From: an uncultured Sphingomonadales bacterium
GTDB lineage: Bacteria; Pseudomonadota; Alphaproteobacteria; Sphingomonadales; Sphingomonadaceae
DNA length: 64,000 nucleotides
Direction: 5' to 3'
NCBI GenBank assembly: GCA_903839675.1
Contig: CAIMDB010000035.1
Location: 52,975 to 116,974 of the forward strand
Of the stretch, positions 46,783 through 56,733 are shown in pieces. The notes under the pieces were generated by a model that was not told the DNA's origin, did not search any database, and was given only the letters and a program-made list of their open reading frames with translations. The position numbers and the translations under genes are program-made. Numbering within the stretch: the first letter of the stretch is position 1; each line of letters opens with the position of its first letter.

Positions 46783-47961
46783 TTAAAGGACTTCGAAAAG
46801 CCCAGCAGCGCCCTGCCCACCACCGATGCACATGGTGATGACGACATATTTCACGCCGCGACGCTTGCCCTCAATGAGGGCATGGCCGACCATGCGGGCG
46901 CCCGACATGCCATACGGATGGCCAATCGAAATCGCGCCGCCGTTGACGTTAAGGCGGTCCATGGGGATGCCCAGCTTGTCGGCGCAATACAGCACCTGCA
47001 CGGCAAACGCCTCGTTCAGTTCCCAAAGGCCAATATCGTCCATCTTCAGGCCGAAGCGCTGGAGGAGCTTGGGGATGGCGTAAACAGGACCAATGCCCAT
47101 TTCGTCCGGCTCGGTTCCGGCGACCGCCATACCAACGTAACGGCCAAGCGGCCTGAGGCCCTTCTTGGCGGCGACTGACTCTTCCATCAGAACACTTGCC
47201 GAAGATCCGTCCGACAGCTGGCTCGCGTTGCCGGCCGTAATATTCATGTCCGGGCCCATAACGGGCTTTAGGGACTTCAGGCCTTCCAGCGTGGTGTCCG
47301 CGCGGTTGCCTTCATCCTTGGTGAGCGTCACTTCCTTGTGCGTGACTTCGCCCGTTTCCTTATTGGCGACAGCCATGGTTGCGGTGCAGGCCACGATCTC
47401 ATCGTCAAACTTCCCCGCAGCTTGCGCAGCGGCGGTACGCTGCTGCGACAGAAGACCATATTCGTCCTGCCGGTCACGGCTGACCTGATAGCGCGCAGCC
47501 ACGACCTCGGCTGTCTGCAACATGGGCATGTAGATGTCCTTGTGCATCGCCAGCAGCTCGGGGTCTGGTGCGACGCGCATCTGGGGAGTCTGGACAAGGC
47601 TGATCGATTCCACGCCGCCACCGATGCAAATGCCCATATTGTCGACAATGATCTGCTTGGCTGCGGTCGCGATTGCCATCAGGCCTGATGAGCACTGGCG
47701 GTCGATGGTCATGCCGGGAACCGACACGGGAAGACCTGCGCGCAGCAAGGCGGTGCGTGCGGTGTTGCCCGCCTGGCTACCCTGCTGAAGCGCGGAACCC
47801 CAGCAGACATCATCGACTTCTGCGCCATCAATTCCCGCGCGCTCAACTGCGGCACGGATCGAAAAGGCCGACAATGTCGGTGAAGGGGTATTGTTGAAAG
47901 CACCCCGATAGGCACGCCCGATGGGCGTGCGCGCGGTGGACACGATAACTGCGCTGCGCAT
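46783..47961 (-). CDS. Acetyl-CoA C-acyltransferase (thiolase)
   Basis: This 392-residue thiolase splits or forms 3-ketoacyl-CoA. The nucleophile is C90 in DRQCSSG; the later motifs [22 protein letters not shown] and [10 protein letters not shown] hold the second histidine and cysteine. It is probably degradative (FadA-like), but a biosynthetic acetoacetyl-CoA role is possible. It is followed by its own terminator and preceded by the MaoC gene on the same strand, 52 bases away. Confidence 0.93.
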   Translation of the reverse strand: MRSAVIVSTARTPIGRAYRGAFNNTPSPTLSAFSIRAAVERAGIDGAEVDDVCWGSALQQGSQAGNTARTALLRAGLPVSVPGMTIDRQCSSGLMAIATAAKQIIVDNMGICIGGGVESISLVQTPQMRVAPDPELLAMHKDIYMPMLQTAEVVAARYQVSRDRQDEYGLLSQQRTAAAQAAGKFDDEIVACTATMAVANKETGEVTHKEVTLTKDEGNRADTTLEGLKSLKPVMGPDMNITAGNASQLSDGSSASVLMEESVAAKKGLRPLGRYVGMAVAGTEPDEMGIGPVYAIPKLLQRFGLKMDDIGLWELNEAFAVQVLYCADKLGIPMDRLNVNGGAISIGHPYGMSGARMVGHALIEGKRRGVKYVVITMCIGGGQGAAGLFEVL

Positions 47962-48013
47962 TCTTATTCTCCTGAAAAAAACTTTTGGGCCCTGGGGAGG
48001 GCGGCGCTGTTCC

Positions 48014-48472
48014 TCAGATGAAGAACTGCGTGATCCACTCAGCCATCAAAGCAGGCTTATCCTCGCCTTCAATCTCCAGCGTGAATTCCATCGTCTGCTG
48101 GAACTGGCCGGGGCGCTTTTCCTCGATATCGAGCATCTTGAAGTGGCCCCGCACGCGCTTGCCGACCTTCACAGGGGCAATGAAGCGCGTTTTGTTGCCG
48201 CCATAGTTGACGCCCATCTTCACGCCATCAAGACGCGGAAGGTCCGCCTGCGCGGTCAGCACCGGCAGAAGCGAGAGCGACAGAAAGCCATGGGCAATCG
48301 GCCCGCCAAAGGGCGTCATCTTCGCGCGTTCCGGATCGACATGGATGAACTGAAAATCGCCGGTCGCCTCGGCGAACTTGTTCACGCGATCCTGATCGAT
48401 CAACATCCATTCGGACGTCCCGATGTCCTTACCCTTCAGGGCAAACAGATCTTCTTTGCTAACAACGGCCAT
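48014..48472 (-). CDS. MaoC-family (R)-specific enoyl-CoA hydratase-like protein
   Basis: This 152-residue single hot-dog protein has the hydratase-2 motif [15 protein letters not shown] with the catalytic aspartate and histidine, followed by [15 protein letters not shown]. Such enzymes hydrate enoyl-CoA to (R)-3-hydroxyacyl-CoA and can feed PHB or fatty-acid pathways. It is divergent from putA and lies upstream of the thiolase gene, so the two may be one operon. Confidence 0.88.
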   Translation of the reverse strand: MAVVSKEDLFALKGKDIGTSEWMLIDQDRVNKFAEATGDFQFIHVDPERAKMTPFGGPIAHGFLSLSLLPVLTAQADLPRLDGVKMGVNYGGNKTRFIAPVKVGKRVRGHFKMLDIEEKRPGQFQQTMEFTLEIEGEDKPALMAEWITQFFI

Positions 48473-48565
48473 AAGGTTTCCTCTCGATTATGTCGCGCAA
48501 CAATATTACAAAGGCACGAGTCCCGACCGGGATTTAGGCCCGTCATTTAGCCAGAGTCAAAAGCC

Positions 48566-51514
48566 ATGGATTCCGCAACGTCGCTCATGCGCACTCTCCA
48601 CCGCGCGCCGGAAAGCGAAGTCTTGCAACGCTTGCTCAATCGGGCGGCCTCAACGCCTGACGAACGCGGACGGATCGTCGCCCGCGCAGGCGGTTTGCTC
48701 GCAGATTTGAGGCGTGCGCAATCCTCCGGCTGGGTGAACCAGTTCCTGAATGAGTATCGGCTCAACACACAGGAGGGCATTGCGCTGCTCGCACTGGCCG
48801 AGGCCTTTCTGCGTGTGCCTGACCCAGAGACCGCTGACGCCCTGATCGCGGACAAGCTGGGCGATGCCAATTGGAAGGCGCATTCTGGCAAGTCGCATTC
48901 TACTTTGGTCAATTCAGCCACTTGGGGCCTTGTCATTGGTCGCGCCTTGGTGAGCGAGAAGGAACAGAGCGGGACATTGCGGCGGCTATTGTCCCGAGCG
49001 GGCGAGCCGTTTGTCCGGCAGGCCGTTGGTGCTGCCATGCGCATGATGGGCGAAATCTTCGTCATGGGCCGCACGATTGCCGAAGCCAGCGACCGCATGA
49101 CGCGGCCCGAGCACAGAGGCTTTGTCGCAAGTTTCGACATGCTGGGTGAGGCCGCACGCACCTTTGCTGATGGTGAACGCTATTTCGCGTCGTACCTCGA
49201 CGCCATTGAGCAAACGGGTGTCGGCCATTCCATCTCGGTTAAATTGTCCGCGCTGCATCCTCGCTATGAAGTCGCCCATTGGGACCGGTGTGTTCCCATG
49301 TTGTGTGACCTTCTGGAAACGCTCTGTCTGGCTGCTGCACGCCGCGGGATTGCGCTGACGGTGGATGCTGAAGAGTCCGAACGTCTGGAAATGAGCCTCG
49401 AGATTATCTCAACCGTCGCACGCCTGCCTGCGCTAAAGGATTGGGACGGCTTCGGCATGGCGGCACAAGCCTATTCCAAGCGGGCGCCCGCCGTCATCCA
49501 ATGGGCTGATGCCTTGGGTCGCGACACCGGCCGCCGCATGACCGTCCGGCTCGTCAAAGGCGCCTATTGGGACAGTGAGATCAAGCGCACGCAGGAAGCG
49601 GGTCTGAGCGACTATCCGCTCTTCACCCGCAAAGCCGCAACCGACGTCTCCTGGCTGGCCTGCGCGCGTGACATGCTGCGCGCCAAGAACATCTATCCCG
49701 CCTTTGCGACACACAACGCATTGTCGGTCGCGTCCGTCCTCGAATGGGCAGGCGACACGCGCGACTTTGAGTTCCAGCGCCTCCACGGCATGGGGGACGG
49801 CCTTTACGAGGACCTTGTCCGCAACGAAGGCTATCATTGCCGCATCTACGCGCCTGTAGGTGGCCATCAGGATCTGCTCGCTTATCTGGTGCGGCGTCTG
49901 CTGGAAAACGGTGCCAACAGCAGCTTCGTCCACCAGCTGGCTGATGAGCATGTGACGGATGAAGAACTGCTTGCCGACCCTGCCGCCCGCGTCCGCGCTG
50001 TCGGCGGCACACGGCACAGCGCCATTCCTTTGCCGGTCGATCTGTTTGGCGACCGACGCAATAGCGGCGGAGAAGACTTGCAGGACCGCACCATCCTTGC
50101 CGATGTTGCGGCTGACGTTTCCGCCTATCCTTTGCCCGCACTTCCCGCTGAACCTGCCGGGAATACTGTGGCGATGGCGCAGTTCGCTTATCCCGCATGG
50201 TCCGCACTCGAAGTTGAGGCCCGCGCGGCAAGGCTCGACACACTGGCGGACCTTCTGGAAGCCCATCGTCCGGCCCTAATGTCGACTCTCGTGAAGGAAG
50301 CCCGCAAGACCCTGCCCGATGCTTTGGGCGAAGTGCGCGAGGCGGTCGACTTCTGCCGCTATTATGCGCAACAGGCACGCACTGGCCTCCAGCCATTAGA
50401 GCTTCCCGGCCCAACGGGAGAGCGCAACGTGCTGCGTTATGCCGGACGCGGCGTGTGGGTGTGCATCGCCCCTTGGAACTTCCCGCTGGCCATCTTCCTT
50501 GGGCAGATTGCCGCCGCACTCGTCACCGGAAACACCGTCGTCGCCAAACCGGCACCCCAGACGCCGCGCATTGCTGCTCAAGTGCTGGCGCTCGCCCGAG
50601 AAGCGGGGATCCCCGAAAACGCGCTTGTGCTGGCCGCTGGTGGCCCAGAGGTCGGCGCAGCGCTCATCGCCAATCCAGCCATTGCCGGTGTCGCTTTTAC
50701 CGGTTCGACGTCGACCGCGAAGACCATTGCCCGCGCCCTGTTGGAAGATGACAACCGCCCGCTCGTCCCACTGATTGCGGAAACCGGCGGCATCAATGCG
50801 ATGATGGTCGATTCAACCGCGCTGGCGGAACAGGTTATACAGGACGTGGTCACGTCCGCCTTTAGGTCGGCGGGGCAGCGGTGTTCGGCGCTCCGGCTGT
50901 TGCTGCTGCAGGAAGACATTGCCGAGCGCACGCTCGACATGCTGCGCGGCGCGATGGACACGCTGATTGTCGGTGATCCTGCTGATCCTGCAACCGATGT
51001 CGGCCCCGTGATCGACGACGCAGCCTATGCCAAGCTGATGGCATATCGCGACACCCAAAAGGTCAATTGGCTGCACAGCGTCACGGCTCCACATGCAGGG
51101 CATTTCGTTCCGCCAACGCTCATCCGCATCGCTTCAGTTGAAGACCTGACATACGAATGGTTTGGGCCGATCCTCCATGTTGCGACTTGGAAAGCGGGCA
51201 AGCTTGCTGAGACGGTCGAGCGCGTCAACGCCAAGGGCTTTGGCCTCACCATGGGCCTACACAGCCGGATTGTGCGGACGGCGGAGGATGTTGAGGCCCT
51301 CGCGCGCGTCGGCAATCTCTACGTCAATCGCTCCATGATCGGTGCTATTGTCGGCAGCCAGCCTTTTGGCGGTGAGGGCCTCTCCGGCACCGGCCCCAAA
51401 GCAGGCGGGCCGAACTATCTGCACCGTTTCTGTGCAGAACGCGTGACCTCCACCGACACGACAAGCAGCGGCGGCAATGCAAGCCTCTTGTCGCTGGATG
51501 ATATTGGGCTGTAA
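48566..51514 (+). CDS. putA: Bifunctional proline dehydrogenase/P5C dehydrogenase
   Basis: This 982-residue enzyme oxidises proline to glutamate in two steps. The N-terminal half is the FAD-dependent proline dehydrogenase (SVKLSALHPRYE, LTVDAEESERLE, RLVKGAYWDSEIK). The C-terminal half is an aldehyde dehydrogenase (IAPWNFPLAIFLGQ, GFTGS-like AFTGSTSTAK, catalytic cysteine at about residue 773 in AGQRCSALR). The ribbon-helix-helix DNA-binding domain of E. coli PutA is absent, so it cannot repress its own gene. A TCCCG-AC-CGGGA repeat lies at 48521-48532 upstream. Confidence 0.97.
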   Translation: MDSATSLMRTLHRAPESEVLQRLLNRAASTPDERGRIVARAGGLLADLRRAQSSGWVNQFLNEYRLNTQEGIALLALAEAFLRVPDPETADALIADKLGDANWKAHSGKSHSTLVNSATWGLVIGRALVSEKEQSGTLRRLLSRAGEPFVRQAVGAAMRMMGEIFVMGRTIAEASDRMTRPEHRGFVASFDMLGEAARTFADGERYFASYLDAIEQTGVGHSISVKLSALHPRYEVAHWDRCVPMLCDLLETLCLAAARRGIALTVDAEESERLEMSLEIISTVARLPALKDWDGFGMAAQAYSKRAPAVIQWADALGRDTGRRMTVRLVKGAYWDSEIKRTQEAGLSDYPLFTRKAATDVSWLACARDMLRAKNIYPAFATHNALSVASVLEWAGDTRDFEFQRLHGMGDGLYEDLVRNEGYHCRIYAPVGGHQDLLAYLVRRLLENGANSSFVHQLADEHVTDEELLADPAARVRAVGGTRHSAIPLPVDLFGDRRNSGGEDLQDRTILADVAADVSAYPLPALPAEPAGNTVAMAQFAYPAWSALEVEARAARLDTLADLLEAHRPALMSTLVKEARKTLPDALGEVREAVDFCRYYAQQARTGLQPLELPGPTGERNVLRYAGRGVWVCIAPWNFPLAIFLGQIAAALVTGNTVVAKPAPQTPRIAAQVLALAREAGIPENALVLAAGGPEVGAALIANPAIAGVAFTGSTSTAKTIARALLEDDNRPLVPLIAETGGINAMMVDSTALAEQVIQDVVTSAFRSAGQRCSALRLLLLQEDIAERTLDMLRGAMDTLIVGDPADPATDVGPVIDDAAYAKLMAYRDTQKVNWLHSVTAPHAGHFVPPTLIRIASVEDLTYEWFGPILHVATWKAGKLAETVERVNAKGFGLTMGLHSRIVRTAEDVEALARVGNLYVNRSMIGAIVGSQPFGGEGLSGTGPKAGGPNYLHRFCAERVTSTDTTSSGGNASLLSLDDIGL

Positions 51515-51523
51515 CATCCCGAC

Positions 51524-51901
51524 ATGAAAAGCTTTCGGGAAATAGCGCACAACATCCGGGTGGAGGCGCATGCCATCTGGCTATCCGCGCGAGACCCTCA
51601 CGTGCCGCTGCCCGCGCGGATCTTCGGCCTCATGGTCGCGGCTTATGCGCTGTCACCGATTGATTTGATCCCGGACTTCATTCCCGTTCTCGGCCTGCTG
51701 GATGATGCTATCCTGATCCCTCTGGGCGTCTGGCTGTTCCTGAAGATGGTGCCAGCGGACGTCTATGCACGGCACCGCGCCGAAGCGGAGGCGGCGAGCC
51801 ACCGGCCCGTCAGTCGGGTCGCGGCGGCGATCATTGCGCTCTTATGGATCGGTGCGCTGCTGTGGGCAGGCACACTCCTCTGGACGATGCGGTACTATTA
51901 G
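51524..51901 (+). CDS. YkvA/DUF1232-family membrane protein
   Basis: This 125-residue protein has the DUF1232 core (ALSPIDLIPDFIPVLGLLDD, residues 43-62) with adjoining hydrophobic helices and a C-terminal membrane helix at about 98-118 ending WTMRYY. The function of the family is unknown. It starts nine bases after putA and may be cotranscribed. It is convergent with the PHB depolymerase gene, 13 bases away. Confidence 0.88.
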   Translation: MKSFREIAHNIRVEAHAIWLSARDPHVPLPARIFGLMVAAYALSPIDLIPDFIPVLGLLDDAILIPLGVWLFLKMVPADVYARHRAEAEAASHRPVSRVAAAIIALLWIGALLWAGTLLWTMRYY

Positions 51902-51914
51902 GGCGCTCGCCACC

Positions 51915-53132
51915 TCAGTTGTGACGGGCGATCCACTCTTCAACGACCGGCGCGATGCGCGTGCGCCATTTTCCGCCGTTGAAGATGCCATAATGGCCAA
52001 CGCCTTCGGCGATGTAATAGTTCTTCAAGGCGTCCGGCAGGTTGGTCGCGATGTCGAGCGCGGCCTTGGTCTGGCCAATCCCTGAAATATCGTCGCGCTC
52101 GCCCTCAACGGCCAGAATGCCAACATCGGTGATGGCTGCCGGATCGACAATGCGGCCGCGGTGCTCAAGCTCACCCTTGGGGAGCAAGTGCCGCTGGAAG
52201 ACCTCATCAATCGTTTGGAGGTAGAACTCTGCGGTCATGTCGCAGACGGACCGATATTCGTCGTAAAACTCCTTGGTCGCATCGGCACTCTCATCGTCGC
52301 CATCCACCAGATGTTTGAACATCTGCCAGTGGCTGACCATGTGGTTGCCTAGGTTCATCGCCATGAAGCCCGACAGCTGGAGGAAGCCCGGATAGACTTC
52401 ACGTCCGGCGCCAGCATATCCTTGTGGCACCTTTGCGATCACATTCTGCTCAAACCAGGCGAAGGGTCGTTCCATGGCGAGTTGATTGACCGCGGTCGGT
52501 GCGCGGCGTGTATCCACCGGGCCACCCATCATCGTGAGCGTCTTGGGGCGGCAGGGATGCTTGTCTGCCGACATCAACGCAACAGCTGCATAGACCGGCA
52601 CCGAAGGCTGACAAACGGCGAGCACATGTGCGCCGGGGCCAATCTCCTCGAGAAACGCGACCACGTAATCGATATAGTCGTCTAGGTCGAAGCGGCCATC
52701 GGACAGCGGCACAGCGCGCGCATCATGCCAATCGGTGACATACACATCGTGGCCCGGCAGCATCCGCTCCACAGTGCCACGCAACAGCGTTGCATAATGG
52801 CCGGACATCGGCGCGACGATCAGCAGCTTGGGATCGCCTTCGCGCCCTTCGCGAACGAAACGCTTCAATTGGCCAAAGGGTTTGCGCAGAACGATCTCTT
52901 CGGTGACGGCAATGTCCTTGCCATCGATGATCGTGTGATCCAGATCGAACGCAGGCTTGCCACGCGGGGCCGCCGCATGGGCGAACACCTCAAGCGCGGC
53001 GGAAAACATAGGTCCACCGCCCATATATCCAATCGGATTTGACGGGTTACCCAGCCACTCAGCCGTGGCAGAGGCCCACGCGCTTGCGCCCGCCAACCAA
53101 GCCTTTTGCATTTCATAAGCACTGTAGAGCAT
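51915..53132 (-). CDS. phaZ: Intracellular polyhydroxyalkanoate depolymerase
   Basis: This 405-residue alpha/beta-hydrolase mobilises stored PHB. It lacks a signal peptide and has the intracellular-depolymerase nucleophile C174 in LAVCQPSVPV instead of a lipase-box serine; LTMMGGPVDTR and the terminal GVGHYGIFNG with the catalytic histidine follow. The ATG at 53132 is preceded by AAGGAAA; a longer frame adds 19 residues. A TTGTGC-N3-GCACAA palindrome lies 43-57 bases upstream. Confidence 0.93.
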   Translation of the reverse strand: MLYSAYEMQKAWLAGASAWASATAEWLGNPSNPIGYMGGGPMFSAALEVFAHAAAPRGKPAFDLDHTIIDGKDIAVTEEIVLRKPFGQLKRFVREGREGDPKLLIVAPMSGHYATLLRGTVERMLPGHDVYVTDWHDARAVPLSDGRFDLDDYIDYVVAFLEEIGPGAHVLAVCQPSVPVYAAVALMSADKHPCRPKTLTMMGGPVDTRRAPTAVNQLAMERPFAWFEQNVIAKVPQGYAGAGREVYPGFLQLSGFMAMNLGNHMVSHWQMFKHLVDGDDESADATKEFYDEYRSVCDMTAEFYLQTIDEVFQRHLLPKGELEHRGRIVDPAAITDVGILAVEGERDDISGIGQTKAALDIATNLPDALKNYYIAEGVGHYGIFNGGKWRTRIAPVVEEWIARHN

Positions 53133-53174
53133 ATGTTTCCTTTGCACGCGCCATTCTTGCCGCAATTGCCGCCA

Positions 53175-53189
53175 TTGTGCAACGCACAA
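53175..53189. promoter_or_regulatory. Palindrome between phaZ and ABC exporter
   Basis: TTGTGC-AAC-GCACAA is a perfect 6-3-6 inverted repeat in the 107-base divergent spacer. It contains TGC-N3-GCA, similar to the sites bound by the PHB-responsive repressor PhaR in other alphaproteobacteria. Control of phaZ by PhaR is inference. Confidence 0.5.
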
Positions 53190-53239
53190 TAAATCCGCAA
53201 GTCATTGAGCAGGCTCCACCGCCCTGCTAGGCGCGGTGC

Positions 53240-55006
53240 ATGACAGACACTGCCCCACAGGCTCCCGCCACCCGCTCCATCGGTAATCTTCGCATGGTTT
53301 GGGGCTATGCCTCTAAATATCCGCATATCATTGCCGGCGCCATCACCGCTCTGATTGTTGCGGCAGCAGCGACGCTCGCGATTCCGAATGGCTTCCGCCT
53401 CGTGATCGACAAAGGCTTCAGCCAGTCGGGCGGTGATATCAGCCGATGGTTCGAATATCTGCTGGGCATCGTGTCCATCCTCGCGCTGGCGACGGCGGCG
53501 CGCTTCTACTTCGTGTCATGGCTGGGCGAACGCGTGGTCGCTGATCTGCGGTCCGCAGTGGTCAACAACCTCCTGCGCCTCTCTCCCAGCTATTTTGAGC
53601 TGAACCGTCCAGCCGAAGTCGCATCGCGGCTGACGGCTGACACGACGCTTATCGAACAGGTCGTCGGGACGACCGCATCTGTGGCCCTGCGCAACTTCGT
53701 GTTGGCGATCGGCGGCATTGGTTATCTCTTCTCTATCGCGCCGCGCCTCACGGCGATGCTCCTGATCGGCATTCCGCTGGTCCTTGGCCCCATTCTTTTC
53801 ATGGGCCGACGCCTTCGCGACATGTCGAAAAGCAGCCAGGACCGCATTGCCGATGTCGGTGTCATCGTGGACGAAGTGCTGGGTGCGATGAAGATCGTGC
53901 AGGCATTTGGACAGGAAGGCCGCGAAGGCCAGCGGTTTTCAAATGCCGTTGAAAACGCGTTCGGCACGGCAAGGCGACGCATCCGCATTCGCGCCCTGCT
54001 GACAGCGATCATGATCTTCATGATGTTCGGGGCCATCACCATGGTGATGTGGCAAGGTGCCCTCGATGTCCAATCCGGGCGCATGACGGGCGGGTCCATC
54101 GCCGCGTTCGTCATCACCGGCGGTCTGGTGGCAGGCAGCTTTGCGGCTTTGACGGAAGTCTTTGGCGATCTGATCCGCGCATCCGGTGCAGCCCAGCGAC
54201 TATCGGAGCTTCTGTCAGAGCGCCCGGGCATCGCCGCACCCGCGAACCCTGTGGCCCTGCCCCAGCCCGCGCTTGGCAGCGTCGCCTTTGAAAATGTGAC
54301 CTTCCGCTACCCGACCCGTCTGGAAGTCAGCGCACTGCATGACTTTTCCCTGTCCATCGCGCCGGGAGAAACCGTTGCAGTTGTCGGGCCATCAGGCGCC
54401 GGCAAGTCGACCCTCTTCCAGCTGATCCAGCGCTTTTATGATCCTGAGGGCGGAACCATCCGCGTCGATGGCGTCGCCTTGCCAGATGCAGACCCCGCCG
54501 ACGTGCGCGGTCGCATCGCGATGGTCCCTCAGGAAACGGTGATCTTCGCCGCCAGCGCGCGGGACAATCTTCGCTATGGTCGCTGGGACTCGAGCGACGA
54601 TATGCTTTGGGCGGCGGCCGAAGCCGCGAATGCAGCAGAGTTCCTGCGCAAGCTGCCCGAAGGTCTCGATACCTATATGGGAGAAGGGGGCGCAAGGCTT
54701 TCCGGCGGGCAACGCCAGCGGCTGGTTATTGCCCGGGCCATCTTGCGTGACGCACCTATCTTGCTGCTCGATGAAGCCACCTCCGCATTGGACGCAGAAT
54801 CGGAGCGGCTCGTGCAGGACGCTCTGGACAAGCTGATGGCCGATCGCACGACCATCGTCATCGCCCACCGCCTGGCGACTGTGCGCGCGGCAGACCGTAT
54901 TGTGGTGATGGACGACGGCCGTATCGTCGAAGAGGGCAGCCATGACACACTGGTCAAAGCGGGCGGACTCTACGCACGCCTGGCAAAGCTTCAGTTCGAC
55001 AGCTAG
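53240..55006 (+). CDS. ABC transporter, fused permease and ATPase (exporter)
   Basis: This 588-residue half-transporter has six membrane helices (about residues 30-310) and a C-terminal ATPase with Walker A GPSGAGKST at about 384, signature LSGGQRQR, Walker B ILLLDEATSALD and the H-loop IAHRLATV. It resembles MsbA/lipid A and multidrug exporters and should act as a homodimer in the inner membrane. The substrate is unknown. It is divergent from phaZ. Confidence 0.94.
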   Translation: MTDTAPQAPATRSIGNLRMVWGYASKYPHIIAGAITALIVAAAATLAIPNGFRLVIDKGFSQSGGDISRWFEYLLGIVSILALATAARFYFVSWLGERVVADLRSAVVNNLLRLSPSYFELNRPAEVASRLTADTTLIEQVVGTTASVALRNFVLAIGGIGYLFSIAPRLTAMLLIGIPLVLGPILFMGRRLRDMSKSSQDRIADVGVIVDEVLGAMKIVQAFGQEGREGQRFSNAVENAFGTARRRIRIRALLTAIMIFMMFGAITMVMWQGALDVQSGRMTGGSIAAFVITGGLVAGSFAALTEVFGDLIRASGAAQRLSELLSERPGIAAPANPVALPQPALGSVAFENVTFRYPTRLEVSALHDFSLSIAPGETVAVVGPSGAGKSTLFQLIQRFYDPEGGTIRVDGVALPDADPADVRGRIAMVPQETVIFAASARDNLRYGRWDSSDDMLWAAAEAANAAEFLRKLPEGLDTYMGEGGARLSGGQRQRLVIARAILRDAPILLLDEATSALDAESERLVQDALDKLMADRTTIVIAHRLATVRAADRIVVMDDGRIVEEGSHDTLVKAGGLYARLAKLQFDS

Positions 55007-55015
55007 GGGCGCCTG

Positions 55016-56104
55016 TCAGGCCGCCTCGGCCTCCACGAAGCCCGGCCAGCCCTTCATATAGTCGACAAAGGACGTGCTGAGGCCTTCATCCCGCAAATGC
55101 TGCGCTGTCACGGGGAGCGACGGGGAGACAAAGGCCCCATCACGACGGACCCGCTCTGGGAAGTCGTGCCGCAAGATGGCCGCACGCCCGATAAGGGCAA
55201 AGTCACAACCCGCTTCGAGCACCTCCACCGCCGTCTTTGCCGACATGATCTTGCCCGCCACGCCGAGCCGGACATTGCCGCGCGGAAGGTCTGTGAAATA
55301 GCTCATCAGCGTCCGACCCTGATGCTCCTCTTCAACGGGTTCCTTCGCGACATCCCAGAGCGACATGTCGAGATAGTCGATCTTCTCCTGACGCAGCGCC
55401 TCTGCGGCCACGTCCCGGATTTCGGCGAGTTTGAGACCGAAGCGTTCCGGCGACAAGCGCAAGCCGATCTGGAAGTCTGGCCGGCAGGTCGCGCGGATGC
55501 CATCAATGATTTCAAAGATGATCCGCGACCGGTTCTCAACGGTGCCGCCATAACGGTCGTCGCGCCGGTTTATCTCTGCTGAGAGAAACTCGGCCAGGAT
55601 ATAGCCATGGGCTCCGTGGACTTCGATGCCATCAAAGCCAGCCTTCTCCGCCCGCTTTGCGGCCGCAATAAAATCATCACGCAATTGCTCGACCTCCGGC
55701 AGTGTCAGCCCGCGCGCGCCGGTTTCGGCATGGTCAGATGGGCAGAGCGGCGTGCCGACCAATTCCTTGGGAGACCGATTGCCCGCATGGTGCAATTGTA
55801 CCGCTGAGAGAGATCCTGCCGCGCGCAGCGTCCTTGCCAGCCGGGTCAGCCCCTCCAGATGATTATCTGAGAAAATGCCAACCTGCCCCGGAAAGCCCTG
55901 CCCCGCCGCCTGCACATGCGCGGCGGCGGTCATCGTCAGTCCGAAGCCGCCCTTTGCCCGCATGGTCAGCCAGTGGAACTCCTCATCGGAAAGCCGTCCA
56001 TCGGCGTGGCTTTGCTGATTGGTCAGCGGGGCGAGCATGAATCGGTTCTTCATTGGCGCCCCACGAGCGAAGGACAGCGGCTCAAACAACTTATCGACAG
56101 ACAT
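55016..56104 (-). CDS. NADH:flavin oxidoreductase (Old Yellow Enzyme family)
   Basis: This 362-residue TIM-barrel flavoprotein shows the OYE pattern: KNRFMLAPLTNQQSHADG at the FMN site, VQLHHAGNRSP, FDGIEVHGAHGYILAEFLS and GRAAILRHDFP at the C-terminal phosphate site. Such enzymes reduce activated alkenes or, in relatives, demethylate or reduce enoyl-CoA. It lacks the iron-sulfur and second flavin domains of FadH, so it is a single-domain ene-reductase type. It converges on the ABC exporter gene. Confidence 0.9.
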   Translation of the reverse strand: MSVDKLFEPLSFARGAPMKNRFMLAPLTNQQSHADGRLSDEEFHWLTMRAKGGFGLTMTAAAHVQAAGQGFPGQVGIFSDNHLEGLTRLARTLRAAGSLSAVQLHHAGNRSPKELVGTPLCPSDHAETGARGLTLPEVEQLRDDFIAAAKRAEKAGFDGIEVHGAHGYILAEFLSAEINRRDDRYGGTVENRSRIIFEIIDGIRATCRPDFQIGLRLSPERFGLKLAEIRDVAAEALRQEKIDYLDMSLWDVAKEPVEEEHQGRTLMSYFTDLPRGNVRLGVAGKIMSAKTAVEVLEAGCDFALIGRAAILRHDFPERVRRDGAFVSPSLPVTAQHLRDEGLSTSFVDYMKGWPGFVEAEAA

Positions 56105-56203
56105 TCAACTCTCCCCATCCGCTCTAGATCTCATGGGCCGTCGCACGGTGGCGGACCTGTTTCAACTGACGTGACTGACGGGGGCAACTGCGCCTGCCCC
56201 AAC

Positions 56204-56231
56204 GAAAAAGGGCGGCCCCGAAGGACCGCCC
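56204..56231 (-). terminator. Terminator of the tonB-exb operon
   Basis: On the minus strand GGGCGGTCC and GGGCCGCCC pair around TTCG with one wobble (56231-56210), followed by TTTTT. It lies 27 bases after the last exbD stop. Confidence 0.92.
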
Positions 56232-56257
56232 CGAACTTTTCGTTCTGAGGAAAGACC

Positions 56258-56704
56258 TCAGAATTCGCCGCGATATGCTTCATTGTTGACGAAGCCCATC
56301 TTCGACACCTTGGCGCGCTTCGCCTTAGCGAGAACGCGGTCCACGACGTCATAAGGCGCCATTGGGTCCGGCTGCATGTGCAGTTCCGGCGTATCCGCAA
56401 ACTTTGCAGGATCCTGAGAATCTGCAAGGTTCTGGTCCAGTTGCGCCCAAGTGATCGGAGCGCCGTTCCAGGTCACAACTCCACCGGGGCTGACATAAAG
56501 AACGTTCTTCGTCGGCAATACCGGCGGCGGCGGTGGGCAATTCGGCGCGCAATCCTGCGGCAAGTCGATCTTCACCGCATGGGTGGGCGGCGGCAGCGTA
56601 ATAATGAACATGATGAGAAGAACGAGCATGACGTCGATCAACGGCGTCGTGTTCATTTCCACCATCGGATCATTTGAGTCGCCCTTGGGAGCACTCATTG
56701 ACAT
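56258..56704 (-). CDS. exbD: ExbD/TolR-family energy transducer, second copy
   Basis: This 148-residue bitopic protein has the transmembrane proton-channel motif PLIDVMLVLLIMFIITLP with the essential aspartate. Its periplasmic part carries an unusual QDCAPNCPPPPP insertion with two cysteines right after the helix and then the ExbD fold ending MGFVNNEAYRGEF. GGAG precedes the chosen ATG. It is the last gene of the operon, 29 bases after the first exbD. Confidence 0.92.
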   Translation of the reverse strand: MSMSAPKGDSNDPMVEMNTTPLIDVMLVLLIMFIITLPPPTHAVKIDLPQDCAPNCPPPPPVLPTKNVLYVSPGGVVTWNGAPITWAQLDQNLADSQDPAKFADTPELHMQPDPMAPYDVVDRVLAKAKRAKVSKMGFVNNEAYRGEF

Positions 56705-56733
56705 GGTTTTATTCTCCAACCCTTCGCATCAGG

